A stretch of DNA of 64,000 bases from Thiopseudomonas alkaliphila (GTDB lineage Bacteria > Pseudomonadota > Gammaproteobacteria > Pseudomonadales > Pseudomonadaceae). Under the pieces are notes generated by a model, which ran no database searches, had not been told where the DNA came from, and saw only the letters and a list, made by a program, of their open reading frames with translations. The stretch lies in assembly GCF_001267175.1 (NCBI RefSeq), contig NZ_CP012358.1, forward strand, positions 1,652,501 through 1,716,500. Reading direction: 5' to 3'. Shown one piece after another: positions 9,507 to 19,050 of this stretch (positions are counted from its first letter, which is position 1; each line of letters starts with the position of its first letter). The translations under genes and the position numbers were made by a program.

Positions 9507-10697
9507 ATGAGCGAATATTCTATTTTTACGTCTGAGTCTGTCTCTGAAGGCCATCCAGACAAAATTGCTGACCGTATTTCTGATGCTATTTTAGATGCGA
9601 TTATCAGTGAAGATAAGCAAGCCCGCGTAGCCTGTGAAACGCTAGTAAAAACCGGCGTGGCAATTATTGCCGGTGAAATCACCACCTCAGCTTGGGTCGA
9701 CCTTGAACAGCTGGTGCGGGATGTGATTGTTGATATTGGCTATAACAGCTCTGATGTTGGCTACGATGGCGCCACCTGCGGCATCGTGAATATCATTGGT
9801 AAACAATCGGTAGACATCGCCCAAGGCGTCGACCGCAGCCGTCCAGAAGATCAAGGCGCCGGTGACCAAGGCTTAATGTTTGGTTATGCCAGCAACGAAA
9901 CGGATGTTTTGATGCCAGCTCCTATTACCTTTGCTCACCGTTTAGTTGAGCGCCAAGCCGAAGCCCGTAAAAGTGGTTTATTGCCTTGGTTACGTCCCGA
10001 TGCGAAAAGCCAAGTAACCTGCCGTTATGAAGATGGCAAGGTAGTGGGAATTGACGCAATTGTACTTTCAACCCAGCACAATCCTGAGGTCTCACTTAAA
10101 GACTTACGCGAAGCAGTGATGGAGCTGATTGTTAAGCACACTATCCCTGCACACTTACTGCACAAAGACACCCAGTTCCATATCAACCCAACCGGTAACT
10201 TTGTAATTGGTGGTCCTGTAGGTGACTGCGGTTTAACGGGACGTAAAATTATCGTTGATACCTATGGCGGCATGGCGCGTCACGGTGGCGGCGCGTTCTC
10301 TGGTAAGGATCCATCCAAAGTGGACCGCAGTGCAGCCTATGCTGGCCGTTATGTGGCTAAAAATATTGTCGCCGCAGGTTTAGCCGAGCGCTGTGAAATT
10401 CAGGTGTCCTACGCCATTGGTGTCGCTGAACCGACCTCAATCTCGCTGAATACCTTTGGTACTGGCAAAATCAGTGATGAGCAAATTATTAAGCTGGTGC
10501 GTGACACCTTTGATTTACGCCCTTACGCCATCACCACGATGCTGGATTTACTCCACCCGATGTACGAAGCCACCGCAGCTTACGGTCACTTTGGTCGCAA
10601 CCCTTATGAAATGACGGTTGGTAACGACACCTTTACCGCCTTCCCATGGGAGCGCGTTGATCGTGCGGATGCTTTACGCATTGCCGCTGGCCTCTAA
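9507..10697 (+). CDS. metK: S-adenosylmethionine synthetase
   Basis: 396 aa, the full family length. Makes SAM from methionine and ATP in the cytoplasm as a tetramer. Visible signatures are GHPDK at 15-19, [12 protein letters not shown] at 117-128, and the glycine-rich [16 protein letters not shown] loop. AAGGA lies about 8 nt before the ATG. It follows the ArsR-methyltransferase gene on the same strand, and a long hairpin lies just downstream. Confidence 0.98.
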   Translation: MSEYSIFTSESVSEGHPDKIADRISDAILDAIISEDKQARVACETLVKTGVAIIAGEITTSAWVDLEQLVRDVIVDIGYNSSDVGYDGATCGIVNIIGKQSVDIAQGVDRSRPEDQGAGDQGLMFGYASNETDVLMPAPITFAHRLVERQAEARKSGLLPWLRPDAKSQVTCRYEDGKVVGIDAIVLSTQHNPEVSLKDLREAVMELIVKHTIPAHLLHKDTQFHINPTGNFVIGGPVGDCGLTGRKIIVDTYGGMARHGGGAFSGKDPSKVDRSAAYAGRYVAKNIVAAGLAERCEIQVSYAIGVAEPTSISLNTFGTGKISDEQIIKLVRDTFDLRPYAITTMLDLLHPMYEATAAYGHFGRNPYEMTVGNDTFTAFPWERVDRADALRIAAGL

Positions 10698-10709
10698 GTA
10701 ATAGCGAAT

Positions 10710-10740
10710 CAACCAGTCACCAAACACTGGTGGCTGGTTG
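10710..10740 (+). other. Long hairpin after metK (no U-tract)
   Basis: Thirteen-bp stem (CAACCAGTCACCA with TGGTGGCTGGTTG, one G-U type pair) and a 5-nt loop AACAC, starting 12 nt after the metK stop. There is no T-run, so it is more likely an mRNA 3'-end stabiliser or a weak or factor-assisted terminator than a classic intrinsic terminator. Confidence 0.6.
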
Positions 10741-10931
10741 ATGGCTAGATAACAATTAAGTCCTATTGCCCACAGCAAGAGACCTGATTAGGCTACAGGC
10801 ACTCAGTCACAGTAACTGCAAAGGTTAAGCGCGCACAGGAACCTTTTCATCATTTTGTAACCCAAAGCGCGTATAAAAGTTGAGTCACTTAACTCACTTC
10901 ATATTTATTACAGGACGTTGGAACTCGCGGT

Positions 10932-11126
10932 ATGTCTACACTCTTTGAACTAGCAGAACAAATCAATCTACTCTATCCATTACAGGATAAATCCTTAGGT
11001 AAACGCTACCGAATCGTTGATCAAATGGCCGGCACCACCGAGCTGGAAGAAGCCAATGGCAAGCCACGCTATATTCCAACGAAGGCCTTAAGTAATCCCG
11101 AGCTATGGCAGCTAAGTCGCGCCTAA
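10932..11126 (+). CDS. Small hypothetical protein (64 aa)
   Basis: 64-aa acidic-to-neutral cytoplasmic protein with no signal peptide, membrane segment or recognised domain. The frame is clean, uses codons like its neighbours, and has AGGA upstream, though at a long spacing (about 15 nt). It starts 234 nt after metK and ends 12 nt before the convergent hslR stop. A short imperfect repeat (TGAGT/ACTCA, 10881-10896) lies in front. It could be a real small conserved protein or a chance frame; I lean to real. Confidence 0.5.
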   Translation: MSTLFELAEQINLLYPLQDKSLGKRYRIVDQMAGTTELEEANGKPRYIPTKALSNPELWQLSRA

Positions 11127-11138
11127 GTCTCTTTAGCG

Positions 11139-11525
11139 TTAGTCAAAAAAGTCTTTAAACTGCTGAATCTGGCGCCGCTGCTTTTTAGTTGGTCGGCCAT
11201 CGGTTTGCAAGCCCAGTGCGCCAGCTTTACGTAAATTTGCCGCTTGCTCGCGTTTGGCGATGCTCTCGGCAGTTTCCTGATATAACAGTTGTGCTTCAGG
11301 TGCGCCGCGCCGCACGCCAGATAAGGCTTTTACTACGACAGTGCGCTCATCGTAGCCGGTGCGCACCACATACTCTTCACCGACACTAGGCGTTTTTGCA
11401 GGTTTACAGCGCTGACCTTGATGATGCACCTTGCCACCCTCAATCGCTTCTTTGGCTAGGTTACGTGTTTTATAAAAACGTGCCGCCCACAACCACTTAT
11501 CTAAACGGACTTTTTCTTCTGCCAC
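11139..11525 (-). CDS. hslR: Heat shock protein 15, S4 RNA-binding protein
   Basis: 128 aa. An S4 domain (VRLDKWLWAARFYKTRNLA, residues 6-24, then GGKVHHQGQRCKP) binds rRNA; the C-terminus is basic (GRPTKKQRRQIQQF). Hsp15 rescues 50S subunits carrying nascent chains after heat shock. The start is a GTG at 11525 preceded by GAGG. It is convergent with the 64-aa gene on its 3' side. Confidence 0.93.
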   Translation of the reverse strand: MAEEKVRLDKWLWAARFYKTRNLAKEAIEGGKVHHQGQRCKPAKTPSVGEEYVVRTGYDERTVVVKALSGVRRGAPEAQLLYQETAESIAKREQAANLRKAGALGLQTDGRPTKKQRRQIQQFKDFFD

Positions 11526-11663
11526 TCTCCACCTCTAAACCACGCACAGTTATCTAGCAGTGCATGCTAGCAATCGACACTATCAATTCAAAGGACAGCT
11601 GTGCAGCACACTTAATCACTTGCGCTGAATAGGTGCAAGAGACAACAAACTATTAAGCTGCAC

Positions 11664-11705
11664 AATAAAAAGCCGCGCATCACTTAAAAGCAATACGCGG
11701 CTTAT
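11664..11705 (-). terminator. Intrinsic terminator of the secB operon
   Basis: Eight-bp stem AAGCCGCG/CGCGGCTT with an 18-nt loop; on the minus strand the stem is followed by TTTTTATTG. It lies 30-65 nt beyond the secB stop. Confidence 0.75.
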
Positions 11706-11731
11706 TAACACTCTATTGCAGCCTTGAGTGC

Positions 11732-12214
11732 TTACTGTAACTCGCTACTGGTCTGTTGCGCCTGCATGCGCTCTAACTCTTGGGCGTACAGGGCATCAAA
11801 GTTGACTGGCGCTAACATTAGGGCCGGGAAGGATCCCTTAATCACCACGCTATCTAAAGCTTCACGGGCATAAGGGAATAAAATTGAAGGACAGAACGAG
11901 CCCAAAGTATGACTCATTGCAGCTTCTTCTAAGCCTTGAATTAAGAAAATACCCGCTTGCTGCACTTCAGCAATAAAGGCCACTTCTTCACCGGTTTTAA
12001 CCGTTGCCGTCAGGGTTAACACTACCTCGTAGAAGTCATCGCCAATATTACTCTGACTAGTGTTTAGCTCTAAACCGACCGCTGGCTCCCAAGCGGCACG
12101 AAAAATCTCTGGGCTTTTCGGTGCTTCAAAGGATAAGTCTTTGACATAAACCCGTTGCAGGGAAAACTGTGGTGCTTGCTGCTCAGCTGCTGCCTGATTA
12201 TTCTCTTCACTCAT
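11732..12214 (-). CDS. secB: Protein-export chaperone SecB
   Basis: 160 aa, normal length. A tetrameric cytoplasmic chaperone that holds preproteins unfolded and passes them to SecA. The family core ([22 protein letters not shown], then a C-terminal [14 protein letters not shown]) is clear, and the tail is glutamine/serine-rich. Last gene of a rhodanese-grxC-secB operon, an order conserved in Pseudomonas. Confidence 0.97.
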   Translation of the reverse strand: MSEENNQAAAEQQAPQFSLQRVYVKDLSFEAPKSPEIFRAAWEPAVGLELNTSQSNIGDDFYEVVLTLTATVKTGEEVAFIAEVQQAGIFLIQGLEEAAMSHTLGSFCPSILFPYAREALDSVVIKGSFPALMLAPVNFDALYAQELERMQAQQTSSELQ

Positions 12215-12266
12215 TATTATTTTCCTTAAATCGTTAAATTAAATCATTCACTCGCAGGCTAACCCA

Positions 12267-12521
12267 CTAGCCTTGCAATAAAGCATCGAGTTTACCCGCC
12301 TGCTGCAATGCATATAAGTCATCGCAACCACCCACATGGGTCTCACCAATCCAGATCTGTGGCACGCTGGTGCGCCCTGCTTTTTCTGCCATTTCTTTCC
12401 GTGAGCCACGTACTTTATCGACGTTAATTTCTTCATAAACCACGCCTTTTTGCTCAAGTAGCTGTTTTGCCCGACGGCAAAATGGGCAAAAATCGCTGGA
12501 GTAAATCAAAACCTGTTGCAT
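12267..12521 (-). CDS. grxC: Glutaredoxin 3
   Basis: 84 aa, thioredoxin-fold glutathione-dependent disulfide reductase of the cytoplasm. Active site CPFC at residues 12-15; the TSVPQIWIG cis-proline motif and GGCDDL glutathione-binding segment are present. It begins 1 nt after the upstream rhodanese gene, so translation is probably coupled, and secB follows 52 nt later. Confidence 0.96.
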   Translation of the reverse strand: MQQVLIYSSDFCPFCRRAKQLLEQKGVVYEEINVDKVRGSRKEMAEKAGRTSVPQIWIGETHVGGCDDLYALQQAGKLDALLQG

Positions 12522-12522
12522 A

Positions 12523-12942
12523 TCACTTCACCACTGGCAAATTATCGTTACGCCATGTTGTCATACCACCGGCTAAACGCGCTACCTGATAACCTGCTTT
12601 TTGCAATTCGGCCGCAGCGCTTCCCGCGTTGACCCCAGAAGCACACACAATCACTAATAATTTATCTTGATATTTCTGCAGCTCCCCCATACGCGTTTTC
12701 AAAGCGTCAGTGGGAATATTGATCGCATCCACAATATGGCCGCTCTCAAAATCTTTCTTCGCACGAATATCAAGCACCACCGCCTGATCACGGTTAACCA
12801 GTGCTGTTAACTGGCTGCTGGTTAGGTTTTTCCCCGAACGTCGCGAACTTTGCACGATTAACAAGATTAATAATAAGAGAAACGTACCACTCAGAATGTA
12901 GTGATTTGCTAGAAACTCTAAAATTTGCGTAAACATCGCCAT
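12523..12942 (-). CDS. Membrane-anchored rhodanese-domain protein (YibN type)
   Basis: 139 aa. One N-terminal membrane helix (about residues 15-30, ILSGTFLLLLILLIV) is followed by a single rhodanese domain at about 45-139. The active-site cysteine is Cys100 in VCASGVNAG, so it may be a sulfurtransferase or persulfide carrier, though the loop is not the canonical CRxGxR. First gene of the operon with grxC and secB, divergent from gpmI. The in-frame ATG at 12936 is an alternative start. Confidence 0.88.
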   Translation of the reverse strand: MAMFTQILEFLANHYILSGTFLLLLILLIVQSSRRSGKNLTSSQLTALVNRDQAVVLDIRAKKDFESGHIVDAINIPTDALKTRMGELQKYQDKLLVIVCASGVNAGSAAAELQKAGYQVARLAGGMTTWRNDNLPVVK

Positions 12943-13080
12943 AATAAAATGTACACCTAGGAGTAAGATTCAGCGCATTATATACAATCCTCCACGCTGT
13001 CTGTACCTAGAAGCATGACGATTAGCCATAAGCGCGTTAAACTGCAGCATTATTTATATGCATTTTGGTGAGTTATTTCC

Positions 13081-14616
13081 ATGTCCACAACACCTAAACC
13101 TTTAGCACTGATTATTTTAGATGGCTTTGGTCACAGTGAATCTCCAGATTCTAATGCGATTTACCATGCCAATACGCCCTTTTATGATCACTTACGTGCC
13201 ACCTACCCACATGGCTTAATTTCAGGAAGTGGTATGGATGTGGGTTTGCCTGATGGACAAATGGGTAACTCCGAAGTAGGTCATATGAACCTTGGCGCTG
13301 GCCGCGTGGTATATCAAGAATTAACGCGAATTGCTAAAGCCATTCAAGACGGTGACTTCTTTAGCAATCCGGCCCTCACCCAAGCGGTTGATAAAGCCGT
13401 GGCGGCCAATAAAGCCGTGCATATTATGGGCTTACTGTCTGATGGTGGTGTACACAGCCACCAAGACCATATCATGGCGATGATTGACTTAGCCGCCCAG
13501 CGCGGAGCCGAAAGCATTTATCTGCACGCCTTTTTAGATGGTCGCGACACCCCACCACGTAGCGCCGAAAGCTATATCAACACCTTAGAGCAACACTTCG
13601 CCAAAGTAGGTAAAGGCCGTTTTGCCAGTTTGATTGGTCGTTACTATGCAATGGATCGTGATAATCGCTGGGATCGCGTCGCACAAGCTTGGCGTTTAAT
13701 TGTGGATGCCGAGCCTCAGTTCACTGCTGCAAGCGCGGCCGAAGGATTAACTCAAGCCTATGCCCGTGATGAAAATGATGAGTTCGTTAAAGCCACTCAA
13801 ATTGGGCAGCCGGCCCCGGTAAACGATGGCGATGCGGTGATTTTCATGAACTTTCGCGCCGACCGTGCTCGCGAGTTAACCCGTTGCTTTACCGAGGCTA
13901 ACTTTGCTGAGTTTGAGCGTCAGCGTGTACCGGCTTTAGCCGACTTTGTGATGCTGACCCAGTATGCAGCCAGCATCCAAACCAGCTGCGCCTTTGCGCC
14001 ATCAGCACTGACTAACGTACTCGGTGAGTACCTTGCCAACCAAGGTAAAACCCAATTACGAATTGCCGAAACTGAAAAATATGCTCACGTAACCTTCTTT
14101 TTCTCCGGCGGTCGTGAAGAGCCGTTTGCAGGTGAAGAGCGGGTGCTGATTCAATCGCCAGCGGTTGCCACCTATGATCTACAACCAGAAATGAGCGCTC
14201 CAGAAGTCACCGATCGTATTGTCGAGGCTATTGAGCAACAGCAATATGACGTGATCATCGCAAACTACGCTAACGGCGATATGGTCGGCCATACGGGTGT
14301 TTTCTCAGCTGCAGTTAAGGCCGTAGAGTGCTTAGATGAGTGCCTAAAACGCATTGTCACAGCACTGGAAAAAGTAGGCGGTGAAGCGCTAATTACCGCA
14401 GACCACGGTAACGTTGAGCAAATGCAAGATGAGCATACCGGGCAAGCCCACACGGCCCACACCTGCGAGCCAGTACCCTTTATCTATGTTGGTCAGCGCC
14501 CAGCACAGATTCGCGAGCATGGCGTGCTAGCCGACGTGGCACCAACAATGCTGAACTTAATGGGATTGCCAATTCCTGAAGAAATGACCGGAACTCCAAT
14601 CGTTGAACTTAAGTAA
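13081..14616 (+). CDS. gpmI: 2,3-bisphosphoglycerate-independent phosphoglycerate mutase
   Basis: 511 aa. Mn-dependent glycolytic enzyme that interconverts 3- and 2-phosphoglycerate. DGFGH at 14-18 and the phosphoserine nucleophile in [10 protein letters not shown] (Ser64) are visible, with DGRDTPP and C-terminal metal-binding ADHGN and HTAHT motifs. GGTGAG lies upstream of the ATG. It heads a co-directional block with envC and ctpA. Confidence 0.98.
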   Translation: MSTTPKPLALIILDGFGHSESPDSNAIYHANTPFYDHLRATYPHGLISGSGMDVGLPDGQMGNSEVGHMNLGAGRVVYQELTRIAKAIQDGDFFSNPALTQAVDKAVAANKAVHIMGLLSDGGVHSHQDHIMAMIDLAAQRGAESIYLHAFLDGRDTPPRSAESYINTLEQHFAKVGKGRFASLIGRYYAMDRDNRWDRVAQAWRLIVDAEPQFTAASAAEGLTQAYARDENDEFVKATQIGQPAPVNDGDAVIFMNFRADRARELTRCFTEANFAEFERQRVPALADFVMLTQYAASIQTSCAFAPSALTNVLGEYLANQGKTQLRIAETEKYAHVTFFFSGGREEPFAGEERVLIQSPAVATYDLQPEMSAPEVTDRIVEAIEQQQYDVIIANYANGDMVGHTGVFSAAVKAVECLDECLKRIVTALEKVGGEALITADHGNVEQMQDEHTGQAHTAHTCEPVPFIYVGQRPAQIREHGVLADVAPTMLNLMGLPIPEEMTGTPIVELK

Positions 14617-14627
14617 TTAGTCGCTCT

Positions 14628-14661
14628 GGCCAAGGCTGCTGAAACCACTGCAACCTTGGCC
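14628..14661 (+). other. Hairpin between gpmI and envC
   Basis: Eight-bp perfect stem GGCCAAGG/CCTTGGCC with an 18-nt loop and no T-run. Its CCAAGG/CCTTGG core recurs in the hairpin after ctpA (17529-17553), so the two may share an origin or function. Confidence 0.45.
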
Positions 14662-14695
14662 TGGGTTTCACTCACCGATGCACAGGGCATTTAAC

Positions 14696-16117
14696 ATGAT
14701 GTTGCGTATTGCTTTAGCCGCGTTAATCGTTTTCACCACAAGCTTTGCCCAAGCCGATGAGCGCCAACAAACACAGCGACGTGTTAATCAGGTACAGCAA
14801 GACATTGCCCAATTTAAAAAACTGCTCAATCAGGTACAAGCCCAGCGTACCGCCGAGCAAAAAGCCTTAAAGGAAACTGAAACGCAAATTGGCCAACTGG
14901 AAAAAGAACTCAAAACCCTCGAGCAACAAAAACGCGAAAGTGAGCAAGAGTTACGCAAGCTCGCAGCAGAAAAACAGCAGCTGCAACAACAGCAACAAGC
15001 ACAACAGCAATTAATTGCCAAGCAGGCCCGCGCCGCGCAACAAGCCGGACGCCATGAGCCGCTTAAGCTACTGCTTAACCAAGAGTCACCTGAGCGGGTG
15101 ATGCGTCATCTGACTTATTACCAATACTTGACCCAAGCTCGTCAACAACAAATTCAAGCCTTTCAAGCCTTAACCCAGCAGCTGCAAGAAGTTGAAGTAG
15201 GCATTTTAAATCAATCCCAATTATTAGCCCAGCAAGAACAATCCTTAGCTGAGCAGCATAAAAAACTCGCCACGGTACGCCAGCAACGGCAACAAAAAGT
15301 AGCTGCACTAACCGCCGAGCAAAAAAAACATCAATCAGCAATTACCCGCAAGCAACGTGACCAACAAGAACTAGAGCAAGTCTTGGTCAAAATTGAGGCA
15401 GAAATTGCCCGTCAAGAACGGGCCCGACTGTTAGCAGAGCAAAAGCGCTTAGAAGAGCAACAGCGACTAGCCCGCGAACGTTTAGCCCAGCAAGCCGCCG
15501 AACGTCAGGAGCAAGCACGCCAGCAACGTTTAGCTCAACAGCAAGCTGCACAAACGACTCAGCTTGCCGAGTCGCCTAAACCAGCCACTGTGATTGTCGA
15601 GCCAGAAAAAAAACACTCCACTCCACCTGTTGTTACTGCCAAGGCCACCCCGCCCGCAACCACCGCACCAGTAGCGGTAGCCAAGCCACAGTCGTTTAGC
15701 GTGCCTAAAGGTGCGCCTTTTGCAACGCGACGTGGTCAGTTACCTTGGCCAGTGCAAGGCACTGTCGCAGCGCGCTTTGGTAGCCCCCGCAATGATACCC
15801 GTAGCAAATGGGATGGCCTCTTAATTAGTGCCCAAGCTGGCACCCCAGTGCGGGCAGTGCACTCTGGTCGAGTGGTATTTGCTGACTGGTTACGGGGAGC
15901 GGGACTACTGGTAATTGTTGACCATGGCGACGGTTATTTGTCTTTGTATGGTCATAACCAAAGCTTAATGAGCCACGTTGGCGATACTGTGCAAGCTGGA
16001 CAAACCCTTGCAACTGTCGGCAACAGTGGTGGTCACACCACTAGCGCATTATACTTTGCCATCCGCCAACAAGGTCGTGCTACGGACCCTGCACAATGGT
16101 TCAAACGTCAAGGCTAA
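14696..16117 (+). CDS. envC: Murein hydrolase activator EnvC
   Basis: 473 aa exported cell-division factor. Signal peptide (MMLRIALAALIVF... to about AQA), a long glutamine- and alanine-rich coiled coil over roughly residues 20-270, a proline/threonine-rich linker, and a C-terminal LytM (M23) domain. The metal-binding residues of active M23 peptidases are replaced (WDGLLI where HxGxD is expected, LYFAIR in place of HxHFE), as in EnvC, which activates amidases rather than cutting peptidoglycan itself. The ATG at 14696 has AGGG 8 nt upstream; an in-frame ATG at 14678 is less suited to a signal peptide. ctpA follows after 29 nt. Confidence 0.93.
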   Translation: MMLRIALAALIVFTTSFAQADERQQTQRRVNQVQQDIAQFKKLLNQVQAQRTAEQKALKETETQIGQLEKELKTLEQQKRESEQELRKLAAEKQQLQQQQQAQQQLIAKQARAAQQAGRHEPLKLLLNQESPERVMRHLTYYQYLTQARQQQIQAFQALTQQLQEVEVGILNQSQLLAQQEQSLAEQHKKLATVRQQRQQKVAALTAEQKKHQSAITRKQRDQQELEQVLVKIEAEIARQERARLLAEQKRLEEQQRLARERLAQQAAERQEQARQQRLAQQQAAQTTQLAESPKPATVIVEPEKKHSTPPVVTAKATPPATTAPVAVAKPQSFSVPKGAPFATRRGQLPWPVQGTVAARFGSPRNDTRSKWDGLLISAQAGTPVRAVHSGRVVFADWLRGAGLLVIVDHGDGYLSLYGHNQSLMSHVGDTVQAGQTLATVGNSGGHTTSALYFAIRQQGRATDPAQWFKRQG

Positions 16118-16146
16118 GCCTTCTGTTAACTTTAGGAATTGATAAT

Positions 16147-17493
16147 ATGCTGCATAAACGTCCTTTACTTTCGCTCAGCTTAAGCCTGTCGCTAACTGTA
16201 GCTGCAGGTTTCCCCGCGGCGTTTGCAGCTCAACCTCCTAACGCTCAATCATCTAAGCCAGCCACAGCAGCGCCAATGCAACAGGTGCCCGCGTCTGTAC
16301 CGCTTGATGAGCTACGCACCTTTGCCGAGGTTTTTGAGCGAATCAAAACCGCTTACGTTGAACCCATTGATGACAAAACCCTATTAGAAAATGCCATCAA
16401 AGGCATGCTCAGCAACCTTGATCCCCATTCAGCCTATTTAGAACCAGAAGCTTTTCGAGATGTCACCGAAAGCACCAGTGGCGAGTTTGGTGGACTAGGT
16501 ATTGAGGTAGGTACTGAAGACGGCTTACTCAAGGTTGTCACCCCAATTGATGACACCCCTGCGGCCAAAGCCGGAATTGAAGCCGGCGACCTGATTATTA
16601 AGATTGATGGGCAGCCTACCAAAGGCCTATCGATTATGGATGCCGTCAATAAAATGCGCGGCAAACCTAACAGCAAAATCACCCTGACCATTGTTCGTGA
16701 AGGCGGCACTCCTTTTGATCTCACCCTTGAGCGGGCAGTAATCAAAACACGCAGTGTACGCCATCAGTTACTGGATCAAGGCTACGGCTTAATTCGTATT
16801 AGCCAGTTCCAGGTTAATACCGGTAAAGAAGTAGAAAAAGCCTTAATGCAACTACGCAGCGAAAACAAAGCCCAGGCATTAAAAGGTTTAGTATTAGATC
16901 TCCGCAATAACCCGGGCGGGGTGTTACAAGCGGCGGTTGAGGTAACTGACTTATTTATTGATAGTGGTCTTATTGTGTACACCAAGGGGCGCTTCCCTAA
17001 CAGTGACCTGAGCTTTAGCGCTACGCAAAAGCAATACAGCCACCGAGTACCAATTGTGGTGTTAATTAACGGTGGCAGTGCTTCTGCATCAGAAATTGTG
17101 GCAGGTGCTTTACAAGATCATAAACGAGCAGTGGTGATGGGAACCGACAGCTTTGGTAAGGGTTCGGTGCAGACGGTGCTGCCACTCAATAATGAGCGCG
17201 GTTTAAAGCTCACTACCGCCCTCTACTACACTCCGAACGGGCGCTCGATCCAAGCTCAAGGAATTATTCCAGATATTGAAGTTGAGCGCGCTAAAGTCAC
17301 CCTCGAACAAAGCCCTCAAGGCTTACGTGAGGCTGACCTTGCTCGTCACCTAGGCAATGCTAGCGGTGCTGAGGAACGCTCTTCGAGCTCAGTTAAAGCT
17401 CGTGAAGCACGCCCACAGGATGAAGACTACCAACTGGCGCAAGCTTTAAACTTGCTCAAAGGCTTAAATCTAACCTCACACATCAAAAAATAG
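16147..17493 (+). CDS. ctpA: S41 carboxyl-terminal processing protease
   Basis: 448-aa periplasmic serine protease. A signal peptide with a Ser-Leu repeat (LSLSLSLSL) is followed by an N-terminal helical region, a PDZ domain (about residues 115-195, GLGIEVGTEDG...), and the S41 catalytic core. The Ser-Lys dyad is inferred as Ser313 (GGSASASEI) and Lys338 (FGKGSVQ), 25 residues apart as in CtpB. AGGA lies 9 nt before the ATG. In Pseudomonas CtpA degrades peptidoglycan hydrolases, which fits its place after envC. Confidence 0.95.
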   Translation: MLHKRPLLSLSLSLSLTVAAGFPAAFAAQPPNAQSSKPATAAPMQQVPASVPLDELRTFAEVFERIKTAYVEPIDDKTLLENAIKGMLSNLDPHSAYLEPEAFRDVTESTSGEFGGLGIEVGTEDGLLKVVTPIDDTPAAKAGIEAGDLIIKIDGQPTKGLSIMDAVNKMRGKPNSKITLTIVREGGTPFDLTLERAVIKTRSVRHQLLDQGYGLIRISQFQVNTGKEVEKALMQLRSENKAQALKGLVLDLRNNPGGVLQAAVEVTDLFIDSGLIVYTKGRFPNSDLSFSATQKQYSHRVPIVVLINGGSASASEIVAGALQDHKRAVVMGTDSFGKGSVQTVLPLNNERGLKLTTALYYTPNGRSIQAQGIIPDIEVERAKVTLEQSPQGLREADLARHLGNASGAEERSSSSVKAREARPQDEDYQLAQALNLLKGLNLTSHIKK

Positions 17494-17528
17494 TGACAAC
17501 GCTATTTAGCTAACACTAGCGTCTTACT

Positions 17529-17553
17529 CAGCCAAGGCTCTTCACCTTGGCTG
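17529..17553 (+). other. Hairpin downstream of ctpA
   Basis: Nine-bp perfect stem CAGCCAAGG/CCTTGGCTG with a 7-nt loop, 36 nt after the ctpA stop, without a T-run. It shares its core with the hairpin in front of envC. Possible 3' end or mRNA stabiliser. Confidence 0.5.
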
Positions 17554-17658
17554 CTGCTATTGAAACCTAGCGAACTATTGACCACTTAAGCACTCAGACC
17601 AAAGGCCCTAAGTCACTCAACGTTCGCTACTAAATAGCAGCTATAGAAAGGTAATGTG

Positions 17659-18114
17659 ATGTTAGAAACTATTAGCCTAGTATTGGTCTGGGTGAGTACC
17701 CGTGCTTTTTTATGGATTGCGCTCGGCATTGCTTGGTTTGCTTGGCGACAGCTGCGCCAAGCGCCACCCACGCTACTGGGTAGCTTACTGCTCCCTACAT
17801 TATTTATTGGCAGTTTGGCCATCCATTTTTTGATTTCTAAGCCCCTGTTTATTGATCTGCCAAAGCAGCAGCAATACCTAGCCGAACACGGTATCCCTAC
17901 CAAAGGCTGCATTTACTCCGTGCAAGATACATCGGTTTATGTCAACCGTATGCCGATGCTAAAAATTACGCTGGATTATCATTTTAAAGGTCAAGACTAT
18001 CGAACCGAGCTCAAACAAATTACTCCGCATTCCGCGTTAGCTGAGATCAAAAGAGGCGAGTGTTTTTTACTGTTAGTCGATCCAAAAGATCCAACCAGTA
18101 TTCGCTTTCACTAA
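17659..18114 (+). CDS. Small membrane protein with a DUF3592-like domain
   Basis: 151 aa. Two hydrophobic helices (about residues 5-30 and 40-62) precede a soluble beta-rich C-terminal half containing GxxY and a closing LLVDPKDPT motif, which looks like DUF3592. Function unknown. AAAGG lies 7 nt before the ATG. In the Pseudomonas order I recall, this spot between ctpA and hisF holds a divergent polysaccharide deacetylase (YibQ) and amino-acid-binding proteins; here only this gene is found. Confidence 0.7.
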   Translation: MLETISLVLVWVSTRAFLWIALGIAWFAWRQLRQAPPTLLGSLLLPTLFIGSLAIHFLISKPLFIDLPKQQQYLAEHGIPTKGCIYSVQDTSVYVNRMPMLKITLDYHFKGQDYRTELKQITPHSALAEIKRGECFLLLVDPKDPTSIRFH

Positions 18115-18155
18115 AAGCCTCACTTTAACTGGAGTCTCCAGCACAGTTATCCAAT

Positions 18156-18186
18156 AAAAAACCGAGGATTACCCTCGGTTTTTTAT
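18156..18186. terminator. Bidirectional intrinsic terminator
   Basis: AAAAAACCGAGG, short loop, CCTCGGTTTTTT between the convergent small membrane protein gene and hisF. Works on both strands. Confidence 0.9.
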
Positions 18187-18206
18187 TGTTGTTTTAACTT
18201 TGAGAG

Positions 18207-18986
18207 CTAATCGTTCTCACGTACGGTAATGCCACGACTTTTCAAATAAGCTTTGGCTTCAGGAATTGTGTGCTCACCAAAGTGGAAAATACTAGCCGCT
18301 AACACTGCATCGGCTTTGCCTTCCAAAATACCTTCGGCAAGGTGCTCAAGATTACCTACGCCACCTGAAGCAATCACCGGAATATTGACGGCTTCGCTAA
18401 CAGCACGGGTCACGCCTAGATCAAAGCCATTTTTCATACCATCTTGGTCCATGCTAGTGAGTAAGATCTCGCCTGCACCGTAGCTTTCCATCTTTTGCGC
18501 CCACTCCACGGCATCTAAACCAGTAGGTTTACGTCCACCGTGAGTGAATATTTCCCAGCGTGGGATTTCGCCCTCAGCTGAAACCTTCTTGGCATCAATC
18601 GCCACCACAATCGACTGCGAACCAAAGTGTTCAGCAGCTTCTTTGACAAACTCTGGATTAAATACCGCAGCTGAATTAATTGAAACCTTATCCGCTCCCG
18701 CATTCAGCAGCTTACGAATATCTTCAACCGTGCGCACGCCACCGCCTACAGTCAGCGGAATAAAAACCTGGCTAGCCATGCGCTCAACGGTTTGCAGCAT
18801 GGTGTCACGGCCTTCAACGGTCGCAGTAATATCCAAAAAGGTGATTTCATCAGCACCTTGCTCGTTATAACGGCGGGCAATTTCTACTGGATCACCCGCA
18901 TCACGGATGTTCTCAAATTTTACGCCTTTCACTACTCGGCCATTTTCTACGTCTAAACACGGAATAATTCGTTTAGCCAACGCCAT
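18207..18986 (-). CDS. hisF: Imidazole glycerol phosphate synthase, cyclase subunit
   Basis: 259-aa TIM barrel that, with HisH, makes imidazole glycerol phosphate and AICAR in histidine biosynthesis. The N-terminal [19 protein letters not shown] with catalytic Asp (CLDV) and a second Asp in TSMDQDGMK, plus VGGGVRT and ASGGVGN phosphate loops, are all present. The ATG at 18986 follows GAGGAGC at a good spacing; the longer frame to 19004 is not needed. A terminator-like hairpin separates it from hisA. Confidence 0.97.
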   Translation of the reverse strand: MALAKRIIPCLDVENGRVVKGVKFENIRDAGDPVEIARRYNEQGADEITFLDITATVEGRDTMLQTVERMASQVFIPLTVGGGVRTVEDIRKLLNAGADKVSINSAAVFNPEFVKEAAEHFGSQSIVVAIDAKKVSAEGEIPRWEIFTHGGRKPTGLDAVEWAQKMESYGAGEILLTSMDQDGMKNGFDLGVTRAVSEAVNIPVIASGGVGNLEHLAEGILEGKADAVLAASIFHFGEHTIPEAKAYLKSRGITVREND

Positions 18987-19013
18987 GCTTGCGCTCCTCG
19001 GCAATTTTTAACG

Positions 19014-19043
19014 ATAAAAAAGCCCTCACTTAACGAGGGCTTA
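19014..19043 (-). terminator. Intrinsic terminator between hisA and hisF
   Basis: On the minus strand AAGCCCTC, short loop, GAGGGCTTTTTT: 8-bp stem and a six-T run 8-31 nt after the hisA stop and before the hisF ribosome site. It is in the sense orientation for the his genes, so hisF should be transcribed by readthrough or from its own promoter. Confidence 0.8.
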
Positions 19044-19050
19044 AACTACT

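Noticed and set aside
12248-12457. A 69-codon frame overlapping grxC in another frame
   Set aside because: grxC in the other frame has a full glutaredoxin domain with CPFC; this one is a shadow.
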